DNA of 64,000 bases from Rhizobium sp. 32-5/1 (GTDB lineage Bacteria > Pseudomonadota > Alphaproteobacteria > Rhizobiales > Rhizobiaceae). A program made the position numbers and the translations under genes. Under the pieces are notes generated by a model. The model saw nothing but the letters and a program-made list of their open reading frames with translations, made no database searches and was not told the DNA's origin. The stretch is from the NCBI RefSeq assembly GCF_029537235.1, contig NZ_CP120638.1, forward strand, positions 1,612,001 through 1,676,000, given 5' to 3'. This document shows, one piece after another, positions 10,567 through 19,884 of the stretch; the first letter of the stretch is position 1, and every line of letters begins with the position of its first letter.

Positions 10567-10977
10567 ATGCTCGATACACTCGGCCACCATGAAGCCCTCA
10601 TCTACGTCATGGTCATGATGTCGGCCGTCGACAAAGCGATGAGCGACGATGAACTTGAACGGATCGGAGCGCTCTGCCGGCTTCTTCCGATTTTCGAGGA
10701 TTTCGACGACGAGCGCCTGGTCGATATAGCCCGAGATTGCGCTTCACAGCTTTCAGGCACCGAAGGTCTCGACATCGTTCTCGAGATCATCCGCGAGGCC
10801 CTGCCTGCCCGGCTATATGATACGGCCTATGCGCTGGCGGTCGAACTGGCAGCCGCCGATCTTGCCATTCGCCACGAGGAAATCCGTCTGCTTCAGATGC
10901 TGCGCGACCGTCTCGGTCTCGACAAGCTGACCTGTGCCGCCATCGAGCGCGGGGCCATGGCTCGCTTCCGCCGATAG
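10567..10977 (+). CDS. TerB-like (tellurite-resistance TerB fold) protein
   Basis: 136 residues, all-helical and acidic. It matches the TerB-like fold pattern: an early helix with SAVDKAMSDDELERI and a repeat-like second half AAADLAIRHEEIRLLQMLRDRLGL. These helical proteins bind metal or act in envelope-linked complexes; the precise role here is unknown. It ends ten bases before the stop of the convergent solute-binding gene. Confidence 0.75.
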   Translation: MLDTLGHHEALIYVMVMMSAVDKAMSDDELERIGALCRLLPIFEDFDDERLVDIARDCASQLSGTEGLDIVLEIIREALPARLYDTAYALAVELAAADLAIRHEEIRLLQMLRDRLGLDKLTCAAIERGAMARFRR

Positions 10978-10986
10978 ACGAAAAAG

Positions 10987-11861
10987 TCAGAAAATTCCGT
11001 TAGGGAAATACCGCAGATAGATTTCGTTGAGCCGGCCATTGCGTGACAGGGCGAGTAGCGCGTGATCGATCGCCTGGGTCAGTGCCGAATCTTCCTTGCG
11101 GTTCATGATTGCCAGCCCCTCGCCCAGGAAACGCTGCGAGAAATAGGCACCGTCAAGAAGCGTGCAGCAACCGGCAGCATCCGCTGCAGAAACCCAGAAC
11201 GACAGTTGCATGCCGTCGGAAAAAACGGCGGGGACAGTGCCCTCCTGGAGCGCTGCCAGCATCTCATTGCGCGTTGGAAAAGTTTTGACTTCGAGTTTGG
11301 GAAAAAATGCTTTCAGCATGGCCTCATGCGTCGTGCCAGCGACGACGCCTACGGATTTTCCGGCCAAGGCCTTCACCGTTTCGTCACGCCCAAGCGACCG
11401 CATGTTTGCCGCAAAACGCGCCGGTAACTTCATAAATACGCGGGAAAACGCAAAGCGCTGGCGCAATTCCGGACTGATTGCAACCCCAGCGACTATCGCC
11501 TCCCCCTGCCCTTCCCGCAGCGCAGATTGCAACTCGTTGAAGGTGACGGCCTGAATTTCGCATTTTTCTCGATGTCGAGAAAGCGGCAGATCTCGCGAAC
11601 GAGATCGACATGATAGCCGGCGAGTTTTCCGGATTGATCGATAAAGTTGAAGGGCGGAAAATCGACGGTTGTCAGGAAACGTAACCGGACAAGGCCGCTG
11701 AGGTCCGGCTTGGCAATCCGTTCACGGCTGTCAAACAACGTGGGCATATCATGCACAGCGCCATCAGCAGCTCGCGCCACAGTGCTAGAAAATACAACCA
11801 AAAACACGTTTAACGCGAGTAACCCGTAGAATTTTAGGGATGAATGCACAACACGTCTCAT
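10987..11861 (-). CDS. Periplasmic amino-acid-type solute-binding protein (SBP family 3), one apparent frameshift
   Basis: A signal peptide (residues ~8-31, LNVFLVVFSSTVARA) is followed by the start of a family-3 binding fold (LRFLTTVDFPPFNFIDQSGKLAGYHVDLVREICRFL). The frame breaks at T5 11563-11567 (A-run on the coding strand); one extra base joins it to the second half (LAGKSVGVVAGTTHEAMLKAFFP ... LNEIYLRYFPNGIF), giving a protein of ordinary length (~290 aa). Start at the ATG 11861 before the signal peptide. No permease or ATPase gene is adjacent, so it may serve a transporter elsewhere or act as a stand-alone sensor. Confidence 0.82.
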
Positions 11862-11917
11862 TATGATCGATCGCGGGGACAGTTGCGGGGCATTGCTGCG
11901 AAGCAATGGGTTCATGA

Positions 11918-13862
11918 ATGCGCTTCGGAGATTATCCGGACAGTTCCGGGATAGCTACAGCAAATGCACAACCGGAGGCCGTGATCGCCACACCACCGGC
12001 CGCGCCCCTTGTGCTGTCTCTCAAGCCGGAGCTTCTGCAGCAGGGGCGAGACCTGTTGCGCATGGGCATCGGCAAGCCGTTGATCGCCCGGATGATGCTG
12101 ATGGCGCAGGCGCACGGGACCTGCGTCGAGGAAGAGTTGCTGGCGTCCGGCGAAATCGACGAGAACTTGTATTTTGAAGCCTTGGCGAACTCGCTGGGCG
12201 TGCCCTTCATGAAGGTTCTGGACGCCTCCCGCATTCTTGACATCGCCGGTCTGGACACCCAGCTTGTCCGCCCGGAAACGCTGCGTCTGCATCATCCCTC
12301 CCGTCCGCCGATCACCGTGATCGTCCCCCGTCTCGACCGGCTGGCACAAACCCTTGAGGCGCTGCAGCGCGTTCCGGCCCTCAGAGCCAGCATCGTCGTA
12401 TCCTCCGCCTCTGAGGTACGCCGCGCCGCATGGCAGGCCGCAGGCCTGCGACGCGTCTCCGAGACTATCGGTGCACTGTTCGAGACGACGCCGCTGCACA
12501 GCGCACGCATCACGTTCTGGGGCAGGCAGGGCTTCTACACGGGCGTTCTGCTTTGCGGTCTCCTTGTCTCGGCCGTCACTTTGCCGCTGATCAGCATGCT
12601 CCTGGTTCATATTGTCCTGACGTTGTTTTATCTCGCCAATCTGCTTGTCCGCTTCTACGCGCTGTTCTGCGCCTTCCGCCGGGAGCGGCAGGACAGGAAT
12701 GAGCAAGCTGCCGTGCCGCATGACGGCGATCCCTTGCCCATCTATTCGGTGCTGGTTGCGCTCTACAGGGAAAAGGGAGTGGCGGCGCAACTGGTCCAGG
12801 CGCTGGACAGGCTGGATTGGCCGCGCTCACGCCTCGATATAAAATTCGTCTGCGAAGAGGATGACGCAGAAACCATTGCCGCTTTGGAAACGATGCGGCT
12901 TGCTCCGGAATACGAAATCGTTCGCGTGCCGGTGCGCCTTCCTCGAACCAAGCCGAAGGCGCTGGCCTATGCGTTGCCGGGCTGCCGCGGATCCCTGGTG
13001 GTGGTTTATGACGCAGAGGATCGCCCAGATCCGGGCCAGCTGCGCGAAGCCCATGCCACGTTTGCGAAGGCCCCACCCCATGTCATCTGCCTGCAGGCAC
13101 CTCTGATCATCACCAATGCCCGGCAGTCGTGGCTGAGCGCGCTGTTCGCGCTCGAATATGCCGGCCTGTTTCGTGGTCTCTTACCGATGCTGTCCGTCTC
13201 CGATCTACCATTGCCGCTTGGGGGTACATCCAATCATTTCCGGACCGCCCCCTGAGAGCCATCGGCGGCTGGGATCCATACAATATGACCGAGGACGCAG
13301 ATCTCGGCATGCGGTTGCATCGCCTCGGTTATCGCGCCCGGGTCATTTCAAAGCCGACCTTCGAGGATGCTCCGGTGACGCTCGGCGTCTGGCTTGGCCA
13401 GCGCACCCGCTGGTTCAAGGGCTGGCTGCAGACCTGGCTGGTGCTGATGCGCGAACCAGGGGAACTCGCTGGCGAAATGGGCTGGGCTGGGTTTACCGTC
13501 TTTCAGATCCTGATTGCCGGCTTGCTGCTTTCCTCGCTCGGCCATCCGATCATTATCGCCTTTCTCGTCTATCTGATCTGGACGATGCTGCAGCAGAGTG
13601 CCCACGCAGCAGACCCCTAACCCTCTGGCTGTTCATCATCGACACCGTCAACATTTTCGGGAGCTACGCCGTCTTCATTGCGCTTGGACGAAACCGCATG
13701 AACAACCGGGAGCGTCGGGCGGTCGGCTCGCGCTGGGTTTTCGTGCCGGTCTATTGGCTGGTCATGTCGGCAGCGGCCTGGAAAGCCGTGTTCGAGCTGC
13801 GCCAAAAACCTTTCGTCTGGAACAAGACACCGCATGTTCCGGTCGTCAAGGCGGACAATTGA
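11918..13862 (+). CDS. GT2 glycosyltransferase with N-terminal MshEN/GspE-N-like domain, two apparent frameshifts
   Basis: About 648 residues when repaired. Residues ~30-130 resemble the T2SSE/MshEN domain (LLRMGIGKPLIARMMLMAQAHG, EELLASGEIDENLYFEALANSLGVPF). Two transmembrane helices follow (~205-250), then a processive GT2 domain with IYSVLVALYRE, the VVYDAEDRP metal-binding motif, TEDADLGMRL and the QRTRW version of QxxRW, then C-terminal helices. It probably makes an exopolysaccharide or beta-glycan at the inner membrane. The frame breaks at C5 13248-13252 and C4 13614-13617; one C added at each restores the protein to TGA 13860-13862. The gene ends 10 bp before attL. Confidence 0.86.
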
Positions 13863-13872
13863 ACGGAAGGAA

Positions 13873-13919
13873 TGGAGCGGGTGAAGGGAATCGAACCCTC
13901 GTATTCAGCTTGGGAAGCT
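13873..13919. repeat. attL: 47-bp copy of the tRNA-Gly 3' end
   Basis: Identical over 47 bases to 59607-59653, beginning with TGGAGCGGGTG (complement of the CCA end) and ending AGCTTGGGAAGCT. Sequence diverges immediately outside on both sides. This copy lacks the tRNA 5' half, so it is the displaced host 3' end left behind by integration. Confidence 0.96.
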
Positions 13920-13963
13920 TCGAGAACAGAGCCGGAAATCAATTGCGTGTTTCAATGACACAA

Positions 13964-13992
13964 TGGCCCGCCGGCATGAGGTCGGCGGGCCA
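13964..13992. terminator. Strong hairpin inside attL-proximal gap
   Basis: Perfect 10-bp stem TGGCCCGCCG / CGGCGGGCCA with a short loop, in the gene-free stretch 13920-14251. Followed by TTT on the plus strand only; it could insulate host and phage transcription. The rest of that stretch (about 330 bases) shows no convincing gene; a weak AGG about 11 bases before 14252 may be the ribosome-binding site of the next gene. Confidence 0.5.
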
Positions 13993-14251
13993 TTTGAAAC
14001 AGTGATCCCCATCCACGACCTTCCCCTTCGATCTGGGAGGGCCGGGACAAAGGCAAAGAATCAAAAGGGTACCGCCGCGGTTGGCACTACGACTTCTCGT
14101 TATGTTCCAAAAGAGTGGCTAACTCAGAAAAATACAATCTTTCGTTGCCATTTTCTATTGCTTTCAAAGATTTCCTGCCACGCTGCGTATATCCAACGGG
14201 CATGGTAACGCGTCTATTTTCAACAGAGCCGTACGTTTGAGGCAAATTTAG

Positions 14252-15208
14252 ATGGAATCGACCACGGTCAACGAAGACGGACTTGGTATTCAGGAGCCGG
14301 AACCGCAAAACCATAGTGATCTTTTCTTAGGGCTTGCCCGTGAGTTGATCCGTGCACGGATGGCGGACGTGCCGGCACCTCCCTCATTGTTTCATTATAC
14401 TAGTGCTGCCGGTCTGATCGGCGTTCTCGAGAAAAATACTCTGTGGTTTTCGAACTCCATGTTTTTAAACGATGGATCAGAGTCATTTTGGGGAATAAAC
14501 GTTTTCGAACATGTTTTAGATGAGTTCCTGACGCTGCATGATGCGGACGCCCGTGAGACGGGAGATAAGCTCAAACGATGGGTTCGCGACGCTTTCAACT
14601 TTTTCCAACCGATTGTCTTTTGCATGAGTGAGGAAGACAACCTCCTTAATCAATGGCGTGATTATGGGAAAGACGTAACACCTTACTCGATTGAACTCGC
14701 GACTGATGGCTTAGAGCAGGACGGATACAATTTTCCGGCCTATCTTTGTGAGGTGATCTACGACATGAATGACCAGCGCGAGATGGCGGCCCGGCTGGTC
14801 GAATTGATATACAACAAGTACAGGGAGACTGAAGCCGTAGCGGCTTTTCGTGAAGAGGATGAGGAACCACTTCTGATAGGCGCGGCAAAAGAGATTGTCT
14901 GGCTACTCTCTCGGTTTAAAAATACAGCCTTTCAGGCGGAAAAAGAATGGCGTCTTATCTGTCATCGACCCAACCTAGACGGTAAAGTGAAAACACTTTT
15001 TCGCGCTGGTTCCCTTGGTGCAGTTCCGTATTACGAATGGTTTCGGCCGACGCTGGAGGGGCGAGGCCCTCTGCCTATTATTCATGTGACGGTCGGCCCG
15101 TCGCCTTATTCCGCCGTTTCCGACATTGCTTTGAAGCAACTTCTACACGAGACAGGTTATGGGGACGTTCCGACCCATTATTCGTTAATCCCGATTCGAC
15201 GAGGGTAG
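14252..15208 (+). CDS. DUF2971 family protein (prophage cargo)
   Basis: 318 residues. Family hallmarks are visible: LFHYTSAAGLIGVLEKNTLWFSN near residue 47-70, LNDGSE just after, CMSEEDNLLNQWRDYG near residue 125-140, and EKEWRLICH near 230. Function of the family is not established. The gene is plus-strand, at the edge of the prophage next to attL, opposite to the late operon and visibly richer in A+T than its neighbours. That is the usual position and composition of accessory (lysogenic conversion or defence) genes. It is followed 42 bp later by a HEPN-like gene on the same strand. Confidence 0.75.
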   Translation: MESTTVNEDGLGIQEPEPQNHSDLFLGLARELIRARMADVPAPPSLFHYTSAAGLIGVLEKNTLWFSNSMFLNDGSESFWGINVFEHVLDEFLTLHDADARETGDKLKRWVRDAFNFFQPIVFCMSEEDNLLNQWRDYGKDVTPYSIELATDGLEQDGYNFPAYLCEVIYDMNDQREMAARLVELIYNKYRETEAVAAFREEDEEPLLIGAAKEIVWLLSRFKNTAFQAEKEWRLICHRPNLDGKVKTLFRAGSLGAVPYYEWFRPTLEGRGPLPIIHVTVGPSPYSAVSDIALKQLLHETGYGDVPTHYSLIPIRRG

Positions 15209-15250
15209 GGATTAGGCGTTGGTAGGACTTCGGTGAGCGGATGACGGTGG

Positions 15251-16003
15251 ATGGTCGAGAAGAAGATTGAGCCGACCGAGAGACAGAGAGCTTTGCTCGA
15301 GGCAGAGGACTGGCGCTACTTCGCAATCGACTATGTCGGCACCGGGTTAGGATCGATCGCGACTACCGAGAAAGTGTCTCTTTCAGTTGGCAGGATTGTA
15401 TCATTCGGTCTTCCGTCCGCGCCTGCACTGTTCCTGGACCTTGCGGCGGCAGCGCACCGTCGGCGAACTGCAATCGATCTGAACAAAGAATTTGTAGTCC
15501 ATACGGCTCCCCAGGGAGTTTTCCCGGAGAATCAGACCGGCCTTTTCGATTTCCTGCAAGAAATGTCTGCAGAGATCGTGATGTCTTTTTCGGCGATTGA
15601 GGCTTTCGCGAACGAGGCAATTCCTAAAGATTTCCCCTTTTCAGTTACGAAACGTGATGGTTCAACCGAATTGCTCTCCGGCGTAGATCTTCAGCGCCAA
15701 GTATCTCTCGACGAAAAGATTGCCGTCGTCCTTCCAAGTGCTCTCGGGATCAAAAGCCCAAGAGGAAAGAGACCGTGGGAGAACTATCGAAAGTTAAAGG
15801 CGATTCGGGATCGTCTGGTTCACCTAAAGATGATTGATAGGAAGGCGTCGGGACCGGAAGATCAAACGATTTGGGGATCGTTGATTGAGAATCGAAACCA
15901 AAACTTTGCTTTGGTCGCTTTATCAATAATCGGTGTATTCTCTGAGGCCCTGCAAAATCGTCGCTGGTACAAACTGGCAGATGGAGCCGTGACCCGACCC
16001 TAA
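15251..16003 (+). CDS. HEPN-like protein (prophage cargo)
   Basis: 250 residues, not recognised as a named family. A helical stretch EIVMSFSAIEAFANEAI (residues ~113-130) and, further on, KLKAIRDRLVHLK (residues ~182-194) containing RDRLVH fit the pattern of HEPN domains, whose R-[polar]-x(3)-H motif forms an RNase active site in many toxins and defence proteins. This is inference from motif shape only. It lies directly downstream of the DUF2971 gene and is probably co-transcribed. It is AT-rich compared with the phage structural genes, suggesting separate acquisition. Confidence 0.6.
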   Translation: MVEKKIEPTERQRALLEAEDWRYFAIDYVGTGLGSIATTEKVSLSVGRIVSFGLPSAPALFLDLAAAAHRRRTAIDLNKEFVVHTAPQGVFPENQTGLFDFLQEMSAEIVMSFSAIEAFANEAIPKDFPFSVTKRDGSTELLSGVDLQRQVSLDEKIAVVLPSALGIKSPRGKRPWENYRKLKAIRDRLVHLKMIDRKASGPEDQTIWGSLIENRNQNFALVALSIIGVFSEALQNRRWYKLADGAVTRP

Positions 16004-16461
16004 TCGATGATCCTAACAGCAACCCTATCGGCGATCCCGCCGTCAATCGCCGGATCGTCCTCGCGTCGCAACCCTCAAGTCCCTTCAGGAGATCCCGGCT
16101 CCGCCGACTTTTTGGTTGGTCTCTGTAACCGAAATGGAAACCAGGCGGTTGCCTCGCGAAAGCAGTTCTATTTTCCTACTCTCAAGATATAATGTCCTTG
16201 CTGATTGTGCCCCATGCCGGAGTACCTGAAGCTTGGTAAAACAAGCGCTTCGAAAAATGTGGGACAAAAAACCGCTCTCCGATTTTATTGCGCTTTATTT
16301 TTCGAATGTCCCACATTCTAAGCCAGCTGGGCAGATCTGGTGGCCCCAATCTTGACTCTTCCCCGACCGGAACATAATTAGAACATGCTCGATAGCGAGC
16401 AGACTTTTCAACAGAACATTCACACATAGTCCACAGCCTTGCGCACCGGGACGGCTCACCC
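16004..16461. other. 458-bp gap with an 11-bp inverted repeat
   Basis: No credible gene. An exact inverted repeat AATGTGGGACA (16256-16266) / TGTCCCACATT (16307-16317) is separated by 40 mostly AT-rich bases. A TATAAT at 16188-16193 could be a -10 box, but no good -35 is seen. The repeat may be an operator pair or a long-loop hairpin controlling the gene at 16462. Confidence 0.4.
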
Positions 16462-16746
16462 ATGACCGAATACCAGCTCCGCTATAGATGGCGCGTGACC
16501 TGGCCCGATGAGGGCGACAGGGACAGCTGGCAAACGGACTTTCGGGGATGGGACGGAGAGAGGCCCGTCGGCCGCATCCGCTTCGAATCGCATGGACCGA
16601 AGCGGAACACATGGATGTGGTCAGGCCATGGGGGAAAGGTGCGTGAACGACTTACGCCCCATCAGGGGTACGAGCCTACGGCCCGGCAAGCTGCGGCCAA
16701 GGCTGAAGACTATTATGAGCGCCTTATGGCCCACAATGCCATTTAA
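16462..16746 (+). CDS. Small hypothetical phage protein
   Basis: 94 residues, rich in W, R and G (WRVTWPDEGDRDSWQTDFRGW ...). No family recognised; hydrophilic, no signal or membrane segment. It is the third plus-strand gene of the attL-side cluster and converges on the end of the lysis operon (28 bp gap). Confidence 0.5.
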   Translation: MTEYQLRYRWRVTWPDEGDRDSWQTDFRGWDGERPVGRIRFESHGPKRNTWMWSGHGGKVRERLTPHQGYEPTARQAAAKAEDYYERLMAHNAI

Positions 16747-16774
16747 GCCGAAGCCGCATTCCATGCACCTATGC

Positions 16775-17404
16775 CTAAGGCGACGCAGCGACGCGCATTC
16801 GCTCGAGGCGATCAAGCCGGTCACGCATATCCAGCAAAGCATCCCGCGCACCATAAGTAGCGGCTGAGTTGGCTTTCAGCTCGTCTATCTGCTTTTGCAT
16901 CTGCGCCCGCTGCTGATCTTCAGATATCCAGACGCGCTCCAGCTCCTGCCGCGGCACCTGGGAGGCGCGAAGATCTGTTACCGCCGCATCCGTCCGCGCC
17001 CGATCCTCTGCACCCCTCGCCTGCCGCCAGTCCATTTCTTGCCGCGTCACCATCATCGATGCCAGTGACGATACAGATGATTTCAGATCGGAGGTCGCTT
17101 CCCGGATTGGCATGTAGGCGAGACCGCCGAGCATGGCGGCAAAGGTCAGCGCAACACCAAGCGCCTGCCACTGAGGCTTGTTGCGCTCTGCCATGTTGGA
17201 CGACAGCGATGCGATAGACGCTCGCGTTTCATTTGCGAAACCAGCGAGCGCGTTTTCCATTTGCTTGAAGCCGGAGCGCATCTCCGATTCTAGATCGCTT
17301 TGCCGGCGGCCAAGGTTGGTTACCCTCTCCCCCAGCTGCGCCTGCAAAGCATTCTCATAGGCTCTCTCAGTATCGGTATTTGGCACGTCGCCACTCCTGC
17401 TCAT
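16775..17404 (-). CDS. Coiled-coil membrane protein at the end of the lysis cassette
   Basis: 209 residues: an N-terminal coiled-coil-like stretch (~20-75), one transmembrane segment (about residues 80-98, ALGVALTFAAMLGGLAYM), then a long second helical region predicted to be periplasmic. It is the last gene of the leftward late operon, 12 bp after the holin. Position and topology would suit a spanin-like or holin-regulatory part in lysis, but no sequence motif proves this. Confidence 0.6.
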   Translation of the reverse strand: MSRSGDVPNTDTERAYENALQAQLGERVTNLGRRQSDLESEMRSGFKQMENALAGFANETRASIASLSSNMAERNKPQWQALGVALTFAAMLGGLAYMPIREATSDLKSSVSSLASMMVTRQEMDWRQARGAEDRARTDAAVTDLRASQVPRQELERVWISEDQQRAQMQKQIDELKANSAATYGARDALLDMRDRLDRLERMRVAASP

Positions 17405-17416
17405 TTTAAAGCCAAC

Positions 17417-17785
17417 CTATTGCTTGTCACCAGAAACAAAGATGTCTGGCGCATTTCCCGGCGTCTTGATGACAACTGTGGTTTCGGGCGCTAGCTCCTT
17501 ATCGATAGCCTGTGCAGCCTCCGCCGCCTTGTCGGAGCTGGAGAACTTCAGCGTGCGCAGGATCGATGTCACCGCCGTGACGAGGACGCCGAAAGCGAGG
17601 ACAAGAGCGGGCGCCTGGCCGGAAAGCACTTCGATCTGTTCTTTGATAGCGGAGACCTGGCCCTCGGAAAGCAGGCCAATGGCGCCAAGGATCGCGACGA
17701 TCGCCCCCAGGGCGACCAGCACATCGCGAATGACGGTTCCGATCGGCCGAGCCGTCGTGAGCGGAGAAAGAAGTTTGTCGAGCAT
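17417..17785 (-). CDS. Putative holin
   Basis: 122 residues with two hydrophobic segments (about residues 20-45 and 58-80) and a charged C-terminal tail, located among endolysin and late genes. Length, topology and place fit a class II holin that permeabilises the inner membrane to time lysis; assignment rests on context more than on sequence similarity. Confidence 0.66.
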   Translation of the reverse strand: MLDKLLSPLTTARPIGTVIRDVLVALGAIVAILGAIGLLSEGQVSAIKEQIEVLSGQAPALVLAFGVLVTAVTSILRTLKFSSSDKAAEAAQAIDKELAPETTVVIKTPGNAPDIFVSGDKQ

Positions 17786-17796
17786 GGTGATATCCT

Positions 17797-18111
17797 TTAG
17801 GTTTCAAAATCGGGGAGATCGACAGTTTGCCCGGCGAGCTCATGGGTGCAGTCGCCGAGAAATTGGATGCGGCCATCGGCGATGAAGGAGTGACAGACGG
17901 CCGGTGGTGCGCCGTCGATCCCGGCGTCACGGCCATTGTAGGTAACCAACACCGAAGGCGTGAACGTCGGTGCATCGGGATTGCCGTTGTAACTCCAGCG
18001 AGGACCGGAACCCTCGCCGATGCCGACCTGATGAGCGCCGTCGCAGCCGGGGCACCAGAACAGAATGCGATTGTCCGTGCCGATGCGAAGCTTGGCGGAA
18101 AGCGCGCCCAT
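17797..18111 (-). CDS. DUF6527-like phage protein of the lysis cassette
   Basis: 104 residues with CPGCDGAHQV near residue 20 and later PTFTPSVLV and FLGDCTHELAGQTVDLPDF, as in DUF6527 proteins found beside phage endolysins. Two CxxC-type cysteines plus His could bind a metal. The start is taken at the ATG 18111, which overlaps the endolysin stop as TGATG; the frame is open a little further upstream. Function unknown. Confidence 0.68.
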   Translation of the reverse strand: MGALSAKLRIGTDNRILFWCPGCDGAHQVGIGEGSGPRWSYNGNPDAPTFTPSVLVTYNGRDAGIDGAPPAVCHSFIADGRIQFLGDCTHELAGQTVDLPDFET

Positions 18112-18836
18112 CAGAGACGCGCCGCCTGCACATGCATCCAGTCGAAGTCGCGGGCCTTGCCCAGCGAAAGCCAACCCTCGCTTTCCCAGACCACCCAGAA
18201 GTGCACGGCATCGGCATGCGAAAGACGAGCCTGCGGCTTATGAACATGCAGTCCGTTGCGAACGGGGTCGAAGTCGATGGCAATACCCCAGCTATGCATG
18301 GAATAGCTGTTGCCGCCGCGCATCTTACGCACGTTTAGCGACCCGCCGAACTGGTCGATGCCGAGGCTTGCCCGTTCCTTGGCATTGTAGATCTGCGCCA
18401 CCCGCTGCAGCACGCGCTCGGCCGAGGCGGCCACCTTGCGATGCAGTGTCATCCTGCGCAGTCGCGTCGATGGGGACCACGCAAGGAACATGTCGAAGGG
18501 AACTTCGATCTGCACCTGGTTCTGCCCGACAGGTCCATAGGCAGCCATGCACTCGGACTGGCGTGGCCAGACCGTTTTCGACGGCTGAAATGTTTCTTTG
18601 GCAGGCACGATGTCCCGGTTGGGGATCTCAATCATGATTTTCGGCGGGACGGCGCTGGCCGAGGCCCGCAGGGCCGCCACCACCTTCGGATCAGCAGCCC
18701 CGTCAATCGTCAGGCCATTGGCCTTCTCGAAAGCCTTTAGCGCGTCGATCGTCACCGGCCCGATGTGCCCGTCGATCATACCAACCGGATAGCCGTGCGC
18801 CGTCAGCCGGCTTTGCAGCCACTGTTCAAATTCCAT
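18111..18836 (-). CDS. Endolysin: peptidoglycan-binding domain plus M15-type peptidase
   Basis: 241 residues. Residues ~1-60 form a peptidoglycan-binding-type repeat (WLQSRLTAHGYPVGMIDGHIGPVTIDALKAF). The C-terminal ~100 residues resemble M15 D-Ala-D-Ala carboxypeptidase/L-Ala-D-Glu endopeptidases: SMHSWGIAIDFD supplies the H-x(6)-D zinc ligands and DWMHVQ the last His. It should cut peptide cross-links of the cell wall at the end of the lytic cycle. No signal peptide, so export through the holin is expected. Confidence 0.85.
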   Translation of the reverse strand: MEFEQWLQSRLTAHGYPVGMIDGHIGPVTIDALKAFEKANGLTIDGAADPKVVAALRASASAVPPKIMIEIPNRDIVPAKETFQPSKTVWPRQSECMAAYGPVGQNQVQIEVPFDMFLAWSPSTRLRRMTLHRKVAASAERVLQRVAQIYNAKERASLGIDQFGGSLNVRKMRGGNSYSMHSWGIAIDFDPVRNGLHVHKPQARLSHADAVHFWVVWESEGWLSLGKARDFDWMHVQAARL

Positions 18837-18945
18837 AGCGATGTCCTTTGAGAGTTAGCGGTTAATCACGCGAAAGCAGCCACCGCTGAATATCCAGCGT
18901 GGTTCGCATGTCTTTACCCTTTTCGTTTGAATTTGGCCGAAGCCG

Positions 18946-19152
18946 CTAGTGCGTCGAGGACTTCTCGACCAGGTCGCCGTCGATTAGCGAACCATCCGTC
19001 ACAGCGTCTGCGGTCGGAGGCTGGAGTTCCGCCACCTGCTTGAGGGCGCCAGCAAGTCGCTCGCTCAACTCATCGACGGCCTGAGCATGAATGCGAAGTT
19101 CCTCGCGAAACATCTCGTTCTGTTTTTCAAGTGACCGGATATACGCGGACAT
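18946..19152 (-). CDS. Small coiled-coil phage protein
   Basis: 68 residues, mostly one predicted amphipathic helix (SLEKQNEMFREELRIHAQAVDELSERLAGALKQV). It starts two bases after the stop of the preceding tail-associated gene. No function recognised. Confidence 0.5.
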   Translation of the reverse strand: MSAYIRSLEKQNEMFREELRIHAQAVDELSERLAGALKQVAELQPPTADAVTDGSLIDGDLVEKSSTH

Positions 19153-19154
19153 TG

Positions 19155-19838
19155 TTATTGCCCCTGCCAGTTAACGGCCGCAGCTGTGTCGATTTCAGAT
19201 TTGGTCGTTGCGATCCCGATCGCCTTCTTCGCGCCGAGACGTTTGGCCTCGATGCCGGCGGAGACCGCTTGCCACGCGTGAAACACGCTGACGATCTCGG
19301 TAGCCTTGTCAGCCAACGAAACCCCGTCCATGGCGGCCTCCGCGACGATGTGCGGGATTGTGTCTTCATCGATGTTTGCGTCGGCGAGGAAAGCCTCGGC
19401 CTCGGAAAGCTTCTGCTGGTAGGCCATCACCTGGCCAGCGCCGGCGGTGATGAAGTTGAGGCGGTACGCCTCGGCACCTCGGTCGACCTTGATAGCTGCC
19501 TCCGCACGCAGCTTGTCGATGTCGATGGGTGCATCGGCTGGTTCCCAACGCGCGAACCAGCTTGCTACATTGTCGGGCGTACCCGGCATCGCCGCTGCAG
19601 TGTCAACGTAATGATCCTCGGCCTTGCTGAGCTGGGCAACGATCCCCGCTCGCTCCGCCTCGGGCAGATCTGCCGTGATGCGGGCCGCCACTGCAAACCA
19701 GTAGTCGGGCGCATTGGCGATCTGCTGGCGACCCAGCCACCAGGCGGACGCCGCCATCCAGCGGCTCGTCTTGCCCTCGCCAATTGCCTCGACGAGGGCG
19801 TCGGCCATGGCTTCGTACATGCTGTCGATCTTGTACAT
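19155..19838 (-). CDS. Tail-fibre-associated phage protein
   Basis: About 227 residues, acidic and alanine-rich, with a motif block (RLNFITAGAGQVMAYQQKLSEAEAFL ... AWQAVSAGIEAKRLGAKKAIGIA ... EIDTAAAVNW) of a type I associate with proteins encoded next to tail fibres in rhizobial and other alphaproteobacterial phages. The start at 19838 is favoured by AAGGA eight bases upstream. Likely a fibre-tip or assembly protein; function not proven. Confidence 0.6.
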   Translation of the reverse strand: MYKIDSMYEAMADALVEAIGEGKTSRWMAASAWWLGRQQIANAPDYWFAVAARITADLPEAERAGIVAQLSKAEDHYVDTAAAMPGTPDNVASWFARWEPADAPIDIDKLRAEAAIKVDRGAEAYRLNFITAGAGQVMAYQQKLSEAEAFLADANIDEDTIPHIVAEAAMDGVSLADKATEIVSVFHAWQAVSAGIEAKRLGAKKAIGIATTKSEIDTAAAVNWQGQ

Positions 19839-19884
19839 AATTCGTCCTTTTCCGTGGGCCATTTGGTTGGTTGAAGTTCAGATA

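Noticed and set aside
13873..13919. A second tRNA-Gly gene at the left end
   Set aside because: Only the 3' 47 nt are present; D-arm and 5' acceptor half are missing. It is the attL remnant.
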